Positions 5,244 to 12,892 of a stretch of 14,493 bases of DNA are shown here, in pieces (position 1 is the first letter of the stretch; the number at the start of each line of letters is the position of its first letter). Source of the stretch: an uncultured Bacilli bacterium (lineage in GTDB: Bacteria; Bacillota_I; Bacilli_A; RF39; UBA660); contig CAKOHK010000017.1 of the NCBI GenBank assembly GCA_934085595.1, positions 1-14,493 on the forward strand, read 5' to 3'. The notes under the pieces were generated by a model. The model did not search any database and had not been told where the DNA came from. It saw only the letters and a list, made by a program, of their open reading frames with translations. The translations under genes and the position numbers were made by a program.

Positions 5244-8109
5244 TTACATTATTTACTATTAGTCTATATGCATCATTTTCTTTTTCTACTCTTACTATAA
5301 ACTTATATATTTTATTTTCTTCTATGTATACTCTTTTAAATATAGCCGGGAATACAATCGCTTCTATAGTCATATACTCATCACTTAATGTTAAGAAACT
5401 CATTTTTTCACCTTTTTTAGTATTAATAGTTTTTATATTTTCAACTAAAAGAGCACAAGGAACTATTTTATTATAATTATTTTTTATATTTTTTAAAGTA
5501 ACTAATCCATATCTATTAATCATAGTGACTGGATGATTAGATAAATAAAATCCATAATTTTTAATTTCTAATTCACATAATTCTTTTTTATTATACTCTT
5601 CACACTTTTCTAAAATAGGTTTTGTTACAAATGTTTCTCCTAGATCATTACATAAATTAATATAATTTATTATTATTTCAAAGTTATTTATTACTTCTTT
5701 TTTATTTATATTAAATATATCAAATGCTCCTGATTCTACTAATGATATAATTACTCTTTTATTAACGCTACCTTTATAACATCTCTTTAAGAAATCATAA
5801 AAGTCTTTAAATAGTCCGTTTTCATTTCTTTCATTTATTATTTCTTCACTTACATTAGATGCGATATTTTTTATTAGTGAAAATGGCATTATTATACTAT
5901 TATTATCTATGTAAAAGTCTTTTTTTGATGTATTAATATTTATTGGTTTAATATTTATTTTATATGTTTTACATTCTAATAAATATTCTTTTATTTTATC
6001 ACTTGATTTGTTCATATTAAGTAAGTATGTCATGAAATATAAAGGATAGTGTGCTTTTAAATAAGCCATTTGGTATGCAATTAGTGTATAAACTACTGAG
6101 TGTGATTTATTAAAACCATAGCCTGCGAATAATACTACATTATCATATATTTTATTTGCTATATCTTTAGAATATCCTTTTTTATCTAAAGCTTCTACAA
6201 ACTTATTTCTTTCACTTTCAATAACATCTACTTTCTTTTTAGACATAGCTCTTCTTATAATATCTGCATTTGCATATGTATATCCAGCTAGACGTCTTAA
6301 TATTTCTAGAACCTCTTCTTGATATATTATTATTCCATATGTACTTTCAAGTATATCTTTTAATTCTGGTACATCATATTTAATATTATATTTATTTTTT
6401 CTATTTGCTATATATATATCTATATTTTTCATAGTACTTGGTCTATATAAAGCAATAGCGTCTATTAATGTATTAAAATCATTTGGTTTTAGTTTTCTTA
6501 AGAAGTTAATCATTCCATTACTTTCAAATTGGAATATACCACTTGTATTAGCGTTTTCAAATAAAGATAGTGTGCTTTTATCATCTAGTGGTATTTTATT
6601 TAGATTTATAGTTATATTTTTATCTTCTTTTATTTTATTTACTATATTAAATATTGTATTTAGATTCTTTATACTTAAGAAATCCATTTTTAATAAACCT
6701 AACTCTTCAATATATTGCATACTGTAGCCTGTTAGTATATTATTATCTCTTTTATAAAGTGGCATTATATTTGATAAGTTTTCATTACTTATTACTACTC
6801 CTGCGGCATGAATAGATGTATTTCTTTTAAGACCACATAGTTTATTGCTTATTTTAAATAATCTTTTTAAGTCATCATATCTATTTATGTATGTTATAAA
6901 GTCTTTATTATTTTTTAGTTCTTCTAGTGTTTCTTCTGTTTTTATTAGTTTACATAGTCTATCTATTTTTGTTGGCTCTATTTCGAGGGTTTTTCCTACA
7001 TCTCTTAGTACTTGTTTTGGAAGCATTGTATCAAATGCAATAATGTTACCTACATTCATTTTTCCATATCTATTTTTAACATATTCTATTACTTCATCTC
7101 TTCTTTGATTATCAAAGTCTACATCTATATCAGGCATAGTTATTCTTCCTGGATTTAAAAATCTTTCAAATATTAATCCATATTTTAATGGGTCTATTTC
7201 TGTTATTCCAAGAGTATAACTTACAAGACAACCTGCTGCACTTCCCCTACCTGGACCTACCATAATATTATTCTTTTTAGCATATAATACATAATCATAT
7301 ACTATTAAGAAATAATCTGTAAAATTCATACTTTCAATTACACTTAATTCATAATTTAATCTTGTTTTATATTCATTTGGAACAACATTATTAAGTCTTT
7401 TATATAATCCTTTTATACTAAGTGCTCTTAAATATTCTTTAGAGTCTTCTCTATATACTGGGATATGTTTTTGTGATTTATCTATTTCTATATTTATAAG
7501 ACTTATAAAATCTATTGTAGTTTTAGTATCTATTTCATCTATATTATTTAAATAATGATTATTATATTTTGGTATGTCTTCATTAAATATTTCTTTATTT
7601 TTGATTGCGTATAAATATCTTAAATATTCGTTATCTTCTTCATTTAAACATAATATTTCTTTATTAAATAAAATGTTATTTGTTAGAGATAATGCTTTTT
7701 CTCTTTCTTCTTTATTTGTATAACCTATATATACTTCTTTAAATAATTTATTTATTTCTTCATAATTATCTATTTTAGATACTGCTATAATATCATTATA
7801 TTTTGATATTTCTTCTAAACTAATAGAACTTATATTCTTTTTTGATACTATGTTACATAAACTAATATAACCATTATAGTTTTTAGCATATAGACAAATA
7901 TTATATTCTTTTATTTCTGCTGCGATTAACATTTTAATGTTATTCTTTTTTGATAAATCATATAATTCCATACATGAAAACATATTACTATCAGTTACTG
8001 CGAAAGCAGGAATGTTTTTTTCTATAAGAAAACTAATTAAATCATTTGATTTAATTAAGCTACTTAATAGTTCATAATTAGTTTTAATGTTAAGTGGTAT
8101 ATAATTCAT
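5233..8109 (-). CDS. dnaE: DNA polymerase III subunit alpha, DnaE type
   Basis: DnaE is a C-family replicative polymerase; in Firmicutes that also have PolC it extends RNA primers on the lagging strand and hands over to PolC. The order of domains is PHP (about 1-200), palm/thumb/fingers (about 220-780) and a C-terminal OB fold (about 870-958, KKGEKMSFLTLSDEYMTIEA). The catalytic aspartates are Asp327 and Asp329 (PDIDVDF) and Asp476 (LLKMDFLSI); GPGRGSAAGCLVSYTLGI (285-302) and SIHAAGVVIS (432-441) are further signatures. The PHP domain has lost its usual histidines (IKTNYELLSS where HxHSxYSLL is expected, and TDSN for TDH), so it should have no metal-dependent proofreading. At 958 residues it is shorter than B. 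subtilis DnaE (about 1115). Its ATG overlaps the upstream stop as TAATG. Confidence 0.95.
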   Translation of the reverse strand: MNYIPLNIKTNYELLSSLIKSNDLISFLIEKNIPAFAVTDSNMFSCMELYDLSKKNNIKMLIAAEIKEYNICLYAKNYNGYISLCNIVSKKNISSISLEEISKYNDIIAVSKIDNYEEINKLFKEVYIGYTNKEEREKALSLTNNILFNKEILCLNEEDNEYLRYLYAIKNKEIFNEDIPKYNNHYLNNIDEIDTKTTIDFISLINIEIDKSQKHIPVYREDSKEYLRALSIKGLYKRLNNVVPNEYKTRLNYELSVIESMNFTDYFLIVYDYVLYAKKNNIMVGPGRGSAAGCLVSYTLGITEIDPLKYGLIFERFLNPGRITMPDIDVDFDNQRRDEVIEYVKNRYGKMNVGNIIAFDTMLPKQVLRDVGKTLEIEPTKIDRLCKLIKTEETLEELKNNKDFITYINRYDDLKRLFKISNKLCGLKRNTSIHAAGVVISNENLSNIMPLYKRDNNILTGYSMQYIEELGLLKMDFLSIKNLNTIFNIVNKIKEDKNITINLNKIPLDDKSTLSLFENANTSGIFQFESNGMINFLRKLKPNDFNTLIDAIALYRPSTMKNIDIYIANRKNKYNIKYDVPELKDILESTYGIIIYQEEVLEILRRLAGYTYANADIIRRAMSKKKVDVIESERNKFVEALDKKGYSKDIANKIYDNVVLFAGYGFNKSHSVVYTLIAYQMAYLKAHYPLYFMTYLLNMNKSSDKIKEYLLECKTYKINIKPININTSKKDFYIDNNSIIMPFSLIKNIASNVSEEIINERNENGLFKDFYDFLKRCYKGSVNKRVIISLVESGAFDIFNINKKEVINNFEIIINYINLCNDLGETFVTKPILEKCEEYNKKELCELEIKNYGFYLSNHPVTMINRYGLVTLKNIKNNYNKIVPCALLVENIKTINTKKGEKMSFLTLSDEYMTIEAIVFPAIFKRVYIEENKIYKFIVRVEKENDAYRLIVNNVIEF

Positions 8110-8966
8110 TATTTATTATCTTTTAGTCTCCTTATTAATTCACTATATTTAAAACTGTTTTCAAGATACATATTATCTATATTTGAATATGTTACATTTT
8201 CTACTGATTCATATAGATTAAAAGTTGTTTCTTCTGAAAATACTTCTTCTATTTTATTTAGTGGTATATCATATACTTCTTCTGCTAGTATGTATAGTAA
8301 GAATAATACTTCTAAATCTTCTTTGTTAAAGAATAATATATCACCTAAATATTTTAAATATTTATATTCTATGTTGTCTATTAAATATTTAATTTTATCA
8401 TTTCTTATTACTTTAAAGTTTATATAATCATAGAATGCTTTAAACATATCTTCGCTAGTTAATATTTCATAATATAATTTTATTAGATTTAAATTAGTAT
8501 CTTTATCCATATAATCTTTTAGGTATACATCATAACCTATTATTTCGTTATATAAACTACTAGTATTAGTTTCTCTTAATTTTTCTATTTCATCTATACT
8601 TTTATATTGATATATAAAACCAGAAAGTGGTGTTTCTTCTATCTTTCTTATTAATTCTTGTGCTTCTTCTACTACAGCGTTATTAGACGCTAGAGTATGA
8701 GTAGAATTATCAAGTTTTTCAATTAATGTTTTTAAATCATCTTTATAACTTATATTACTTAAAATAATATTTTTAGGTTTTACACTTTCTTCTTTATATA
8801 TTAATTCTTCATATGAAAAAGTAAGTCTTGATGCTAGTAAAACTACTAGATTTCCAATAGTGATAGCAAACTTATCATCTTTATTTGCGTGTACAACTAT
8901 TATATTTAATAAGTCATCTATTAATTTGTCTATATCATTATTTTTATTTCTTTTTAAAACTTCCAT
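8109..8966 (-). CDS. Uncharacterised 285-residue protein coupled to dnaE
   Basis: No family is recognised. It is acidic and mostly helical, without signal peptide or membrane segments, hence probably cytoplasmic. A hydrophobic patch (IGNLVVLLASRLTFSYEEL, near residues 37-55) and a second one (DLEVLFLLYILAEEV, about 218-232) could be buried helices. The start at ATG 8966 is chosen because AAGGGTGG lies 5 nt upstream; a GTG at 8975 would lie within this ribosome site and only a few bases after the expected transcription start. Its TAA shares a base with the ATG of dnaE (TAATG), so the two are co-translated; a role with DnaE, as assembly or repair partner, is possible but only inferred from position. 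It follows the mutS terminator and has its own promoter. Confidence 0.8.
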   Translation of the reverse strand: MEVLKRNKNNDIDKLIDDLLNIIVVHANKDDKFAITIGNLVVLLASRLTFSYEELIYKEESVKPKNIILSNISYKDDLKTLIEKLDNSTHTLASNNAVVEEAQELIRKIEETPLSGFIYQYKSIDEIEKLRETNTSSLYNEIIGYDVYLKDYMDKDTNLNLIKLYYEILTSEDMFKAFYDYINFKVIRNDKIKYLIDNIEYKYLKYLGDILFFNKEDLEVLFLLYILAEEVYDIPLNKIEEVFSEETTFNLYESVENVTYSNIDNMYLENSFKYSELIRRLKDNK

Positions 8967-8985
8967 ATTATCCACCCTTATGTAT

Positions 8986-8994
8986 ATCTTATCA
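8986..8994 (-). promoter_or_regulatory. Extended -10 promoter of the gene pair ending in dnaE
   Basis: TGATAAGAT reads from 8994 to 8986 on the minus strand, about 20 bp before the chosen ATG. No good -35 is visible. The AAGGGTGG ribosome site lies between promoter and start. Confidence 0.5.
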
Positions 8995-9035
8995 CAAACA
9001 TATATTATTTACAAAATAAAACTTTTATATTTTAA

Positions 9036-9061
9036 AAGAAAGGCTACATATAGTCTTTCTT
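9036..9061 (-). terminator. Intrinsic terminator after mutS
   Basis: On the minus strand AAGAAAG (9061-9055) pairs with CTTTCTT (9042-9036), with an inner CTA/TAG pairing, one mismatch and a TATG loop; a T run follows. The mutS stop TAG (9046-9044) is part of the inner stem. Confidence 0.65.
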
Positions 9062-11575
9062 AATTTTATCTAGTATTTCTAGTGCTTTAAGTGGTGTTGT
9101 TTCAAGTACATTTATTTCTTTTAAATATTCTCTTAATTCATCTTTATCATTATGTTCTTCAAAGTTTAATTGATATTCTACTACTCTTCTAGTTTTGTTA
9201 TTGTCTTTAGTTTCATATTCTTTTAATAATTCTTCGGCTCTTATTAATACTTCTTTTGGAAGATGAGCAAGTTTAGCAACATTAATACCATAACTTTTAT
9301 CTACTGGGCCATCTAGTACTTTATGCAAGAATGTTATATCTCCGTTTTCTTCACTAATAGTGACGTGTACATTTTTAATATCTTTAAACTTATTTTCTAA
9401 ATCAGTTAATTCATGATAGTGTGTTGAGAATAGTGTTTTACATTTTATATTTTTAGAAATATATTCTATTATAGAACCTGCTAAACTCATACCATCATAA
9501 GTACTCGTACCACGTCCTAGTTCATCAAATAATATTAAACTATTTTTAGTTGCATTTAATAGAGCATTACTTGATTCTTTCATTTCAACCATGAATGTAC
9601 TTTCTCCACTAGTTAAATCATCACTAGCTCCGATTCTTGTGAATATTTTATCAAATATAGGCATATTACATTCTTTAGCTGGTACATATGAGCCTATTTG
9701 ATTTAATACTGCGATTATACCAAGTTGTCTCATATATGTAGATTTACCACTCATGTTAGGACCTGTAATAATTAATATATTTGTTTTAGGATCCATAATT
9801 ATATCATTTGAAATATATTCTTTATCAATAACACTTTCAACTACCGGGTGTCTTCCACCTATTATATGTAAATTATTATCAGTATTAATAGTAGGCTTTA
9901 TAAAATTGTTTTCTTCTGCTACTTTTGCAAATGTACTTATAACATCATAATAAGCTATTATGTTAGATACTTTTTGAAGTTTACTTGTATATTTTTTTAT
10001 TTCTTCTTTTATGTTACAAAAAATATCATATTCTAAACTATTTATTTTTTCTTCTGCATTTAATATTAGGTTTTCTTTTTCTTTTAATAGTGGTGTTATA
10101 AATCTTTCACAGTTTGCTAGAGTTTGTTTTCTTTCATACATAAACTCATCTTTAACAAGTGATAATTGTCCTTTAGATATTTCTATGTAGTAACCAAATA
10201 TTCTATTATAACCTACTTTTAATGTTCTAATTCCTGTTCTATCTTTTTCTTCTTTTTCAAAGTTTGATATAAAGTTTTTACCACCACTTCTTATACTTCT
10301 TAATTCATCAAGTTCACTATTAAATCCATCTTTTATTATATTTCCTTCTTTAATAGTAAGAGGTGCATCTTCATTAATAGAACTTTCAAGTAAGTTATAT
10401 AATTCATCAAATGTTTCAATAGTATTTTCACCTAGTTCTTTTAATATATTATTTATATCTGGTAAAAACTTAATACTATTTTTAAGCTGTAGTATATCTC
10501 TTGCGTTTAATGAACCACAAGCAACTTTACCTGATAATCTTTCTAAATCGTATATTCCATATAATAATTCTCTAAGTTCACTTTTAAGTAAAAACTCTGT
10601 TTTAAGTTTCTCTACTAAGTTTTGTCTTTTAATAATTTCATCTTTATCTTTAAGAGGACTTACTATAAAACTTTTAAGCATTCTACTACCCATAGCTGTT
10701 TTAGTTTTATCCATAAAGCCAAGTAAACTATGAGCTCTATCTTTATTTCTTATAGTTTCTACTAGTTCTAAGTTCCTTATACATTCTTTATCTAAATCTA
10801 AATATAATTTAGAATCTACATATATTACTTTTTGTAAATGAGATAAATCATTTTTTTGATTATCCATTATATAACTTAATAATAATTTAATGTTATTTAT
10901 TAGTTTTTCATCTTTTATATCTTCAAATATTTCTTTATTGTTATAAGTTATTTCTTTTTTATATATAGATATATAAATATTATAATTGTTTTTTAATATG
11001 TTTTTAACTTCTTCATTAAATGTTTCATCTATTACTATTTCTTTTATATTTAGGTTTACTAAATGACTTATTAGTTTATCTATATCATGTGGTATATATT
11101 CAGTGTATACTTTACCTATTAGTACATCTATATATGAAAGGATATATGCATAACTTAGGTCTGTTATTCCTGCGATATAGTTAAAGTCTTTTTCATTTAT
11201 TAGAGATGTATCTGTTATTGTTCCTTTACTTATTACTTTAATAACTTCTCTTTTTACTATGCCTTTAGTTTGTTTTGGGTCTTCCATTTGTTCACAAATA
11301 GCGACTTTATATCCTTTATCAATTAACTTATCTATATAAATATTCGCAGCGTGATGAGGTACTCCACACATAGGTATCTTTTCACTTAAGCCTGCTTGTT
11401 TACCTGTTAAAGTTAACTCAAGTTCATGACTTGCGATAAGTGCATCTTCAAAAAACATTTCATAAAAGTCCCCTAGCCTATAAAAAAGAATAGTATCTTC
11501 ATACTCTTTCTTAGTAATCATATACTCTCTCATCATAGGGCTAACATCATTTAAATTAATCTCATTTCTTTCCAT
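9044..11575 (-). CDS. mutS: DNA mismatch repair protein MutS
   Basis: MutS recognises mismatches and small loops after replication and, with ATP, recruits MutL for strand repair. The N-terminal mismatch-binding domain has the Phe-x-Glu motif at Phe37-Glu39 (GDFYEMF). Connector and core/lever/clamp domains follow (about 125-565). The ATPase domain shows Walker A at about 605-612 (GPNMSGKS), the STFMVEM signature (659-665), Walker B with Asp684-Glu685 (LILFDELGRG) and the STHYHEL histidine near 719. At 843 residues it is full-length MutS1, not MutS2. No mutL is in the window; in many Firmicutes it follows mutS, but here a terminator does. The first ATG lies 7 nt behind a TATAAT box and has no Shine-Dalgarno, so the mRNA is probably leaderless. 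Later Met codons (14, 15, 19) have no better ribosome site. Confidence 0.97.
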   Translation of the reverse strand: MERNEINLNDVSPMMREYMITKKEYEDTILFYRLGDFYEMFFEDALIASHELELTLTGKQAGLSEKIPMCGVPHHAANIYIDKLIDKGYKVAICEQMEDPKQTKGIVKREVIKVISKGTITDTSLINEKDFNYIAGITDLSYAYILSYIDVLIGKVYTEYIPHDIDKLISHLVNLNIKEIVIDETFNEEVKNILKNNYNIYISIYKKEITYNNKEIFEDIKDEKLINNIKLLLSYIMDNQKNDLSHLQKVIYVDSKLYLDLDKECIRNLELVETIRNKDRAHSLLGFMDKTKTAMGSRMLKSFIVSPLKDKDEIIKRQNLVEKLKTEFLLKSELRELLYGIYDLERLSGKVACGSLNARDILQLKNSIKFLPDINNILKELGENTIETFDELYNLLESSINEDAPLTIKEGNIIKDGFNSELDELRSIRSGGKNFISNFEKEEKDRTGIRTLKVGYNRIFGYYIEISKGQLSLVKDEFMYERKQTLANCERFITPLLKEKENLILNAEEKINSLEYDIFCNIKEEIKKYTSKLQKVSNIIAYYDVISTFAKVAEENNFIKPTINTDNNLHIIGGRHPVVESVIDKEYISNDIIMDPKTNILIITGPNMSGKSTYMRQLGIIAVLNQIGSYVPAKECNMPIFDKIFTRIGASDDLTSGESTFMVEMKESSNALLNATKNSLILFDELGRGTSTYDGMSLAGSIIEYISKNIKCKTLFSTHYHELTDLENKFKDIKNVHVTISEENGDITFLHKVLDGPVDKSYGINVAKLAHLPKEVLIRAEELLKEYETKDNNKTRRVVEYQLNFEEHNDKDELREYLKEINVLETTPLKALEILDKIKKDYM

Positions 11576-11582
11576 ATGAATT

Positions 11583-11610
11583 ATTATATTACTTTTTTTA
11601 GAAAAATCAA
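11583..11610 (-). promoter_or_regulatory. mutS promoter, predicted leaderless transcript
   Basis: TATAAT (11588-11583) with TTGATT (11610-11605) at a 16-bp spacing, on the minus strand. Seven bases separate the -10 from the mutS ATG, so transcription should begin at or next to the start codon. Confidence 0.5.
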
Positions 11611-11637
11611 AATAATTTAATCATATACGTTATTTTA

Positions 11638-11646
11638 TGGTAAAAT
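11638..11646 (+). promoter_or_regulatory. murI promoter, predicted leaderless transcript
   Basis: TGGTAAAAT is an extended -10 whose last base lies 7 nt before the murI ATG at 11654. No Shine-Dalgarno precedes the ATG and no clear -35 is seen. It is divergent from the mutS promoter within the same 78-bp gap. Confidence 0.5.
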
Positions 11647-11653
11647 TGTATTC

Positions 11654-12379
11654 ATGAAAAAGAAAAATTATAAAATTGGTGTGTTTGATTCAGGTATTGG
11701 TGGGATTACTACTTTAAAAGAAATTAGAAAATTAATGCCAAATGAATCATTTATTTATTATTTAGATAATAAAAATATTCCTTATGGAAATAAGAGTGAA
11801 GAAGAACTTGATTTAATAACAGAAAACATTATAGAGTTTTTTCATAAGAAGAAAGTTAAAGCTATAGTGATAGCATGTAATACTGCCACTACTAGATGTG
11901 TTCATTATTTAAGAGATAAATATAAGGATGATATTATTGTTGGAACTGAGCCTGCGATAAAGGTTGCTTGTGATAAAGGTTATAAAAATACTTTGTTACT
12001 TGTTACTCCATTAACTGCTAAGAGTGATAGACTTTTTGAACTTATTAATGATAATGCTAGAAGTGATCAGAATATTACTGTTATTCCATGTTTTGGCCTT
12101 GCTGATACGATTGAGAGTAAAAATAAAAACAAGATTAAACTTGCTGTATATAATCTTTTATATGAATATAAAATGTATGATTATGATTCAATAGTTCTTG
12201 GATGTACACATTATATTTATATTAAGAAGTTATTAAAAGAATTATTTCCAAATGCTAAACAAATTGATGGGAATAAGGGCGTTAGCCGTGAGCTTAAAAG
12301 AAGACTTACAGAAAATGATTTACTTACTGATAGAAAAACTAAAGGTACTGTAGAATACGTTAATTCTAAAGATTTGTAA
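11654..12379 (+). CDS. murI: Glutamate racemase
   Basis: MurI interconverts L- and D-glutamate without a cofactor and supplies D-Glu for peptidoglycan, which implies a cell wall and argues against a wall-less Mollicute. Motifs are all present: GVFDSGIGGITTLKEI (9-24, substrate-binding Asp12-Ser13), YLDNKNIPYG (36-45), the first catalytic cysteine Cys75 in ACNTAT, and the second, Cys184, in LGCTHY. At 241 residues it is slightly shorter than common forms (about 260-270). It is the only complete gene besides the IS on the plus strand, divergent from mutS, and its 3' end overlaps the convergent CmpB-like gene by 14 bp. The start lacks a Shine-Dalgarno but stands 7 nt after an extended -10, suggesting a leaderless mRNA. 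Confidence 0.95.
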   Translation: MKKKNYKIGVFDSGIGGITTLKEIRKLMPNESFIYYLDNKNIPYGNKSEEELDLITENIIEFFHKKKVKAIVIACNTATTRCVHYLRDKYKDDIIVGTEPAIKVACDKGYKNTLLLVTPLTAKSDRLFELINDNARSDQNITVIPCFGLADTIESKNKNKIKLAVYNLLYEYKMYDYDSIVLGCTHYIYIKKLLKELFPNAKQIDGNKGVSRELKRRLTENDLLTDRKTKGTVEYVNSKDL

Positions 12380-12854
12380 TAAAAGTAAATACTAAATCTA
12401 TTATAAAAATAATACTTAATATTATAGTAATAGGTTTTGGTATTTTTTTGATGTATTTTTCTATTTTAGAGTTTATGAATATTACTAGATAACTTACTAA
12501 TCCCCACACTATGCTTACTTCGAGTGCTATGTATTTACCAAAAGAGAAATATAGATTTGAATAGTTCCAGTAATATCTATGAAATAATGTTTCAAGTAAG
12601 TTTCCACATATAAATTCAAGAGTTGTTAGTATAAGAGATGATATTATAGGAAGAAGAATATATCTTTTAGTTTTACTATATTTTTTAAGTTTATTATTTA
12701 TACATAGTATTATGAGTACACCTATTCCATATATTTGTGTGTATGGGCCATACAAAAAGCCACTTTTAAATGTTCCTTCATTTATTAAGTTAAAGATGCT
12801 TTCATATATAAAGCCAATTATACTATAAACAAAAAATATATTAATATTATACAT
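12366..12854 (-). CDS. Small integral membrane protein of the CmpB type (putative ABC transporter permease family)
   Basis: The 162-residue protein has about five hydrophobic segments (near residues 5-21, 40-53, 64-83, 108-127, 141-160). It carries motifs I associate with the CmpB family (Pfam ABC_trans_CmpB): FVYSIIGFIYESI at the N-terminus, GFLYGPYTQIYGIG (32-45) and LEFICGNLLETLFHRYYWNY (79-98). The permease label is historical; no ATPase partner lies nearby and the true role is unknown. It is shorter than most relatives. The start has no visible Shine-Dalgarno and lies within a long AT-rich inverted repeat. It follows the surface-protein gene after 38 bp on the same strand and may be co-transcribed with it, and it overlaps the murI 3' end tail to tail. 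Confidence 0.8.
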   Translation of the reverse strand: MYNINIFFVYSIIGFIYESIFNLINEGTFKSGFLYGPYTQIYGIGVLIILCINNKLKKYSKTKRYILLPIISSLILTTLEFICGNLLETLFHRYYWNYSNLYFSFGKYIALEVSIVWGLVSYLVIFINSKIEKYIKKIPKPITIILSIIFIIDLVFTFITNL

Positions 12855-12880
12855 ATGATTAGTATGTACATATTAATATA
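12837..12880 (-). promoter_or_regulatory. Long AT-rich inverted repeat over the start of the CmpB-like gene
   Basis: Arms of about 18 bp (12837-12855 and 12863-12880) are complementary except for one bulged base and surround a 7-nt loop. The ATG (12854-12852) is inside one arm, so the mRNA hairpin would hide it. It could equally end transcription of the upstream gene or be an operator; AT-richness raises the chance of coincidence. Confidence 0.4.
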
Positions 12881-12892
12881 TTTTATTAATCT

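Noticed and set aside
8964..8975. GTG start for the dnaE-coupled gene at 8975
   Set aside because: The GTG is within the AAGGGTGG ribosome site and almost at the predicted transcription start; ATG at 8966 is better placed.
2467..9950. Several open frames of 65-110 codons opposite the minus-strand genes (for example around 2467-2703, 3360-3989, 4828-5160, 6845-7108, 9753-9950)
   Set aside because: They are mirror images of well-supported genes, consist largely of Ser/Phe/Leu/Ile runs that follow from AT-rich antisense DNA, and lack ribosome sites.
12366..12379. 14-bp tail overlap of murI and the CmpB-like gene as antisense regulation
   Set aside because: Short convergent overlaps are common in compact genomes and nothing else suggests regulation.
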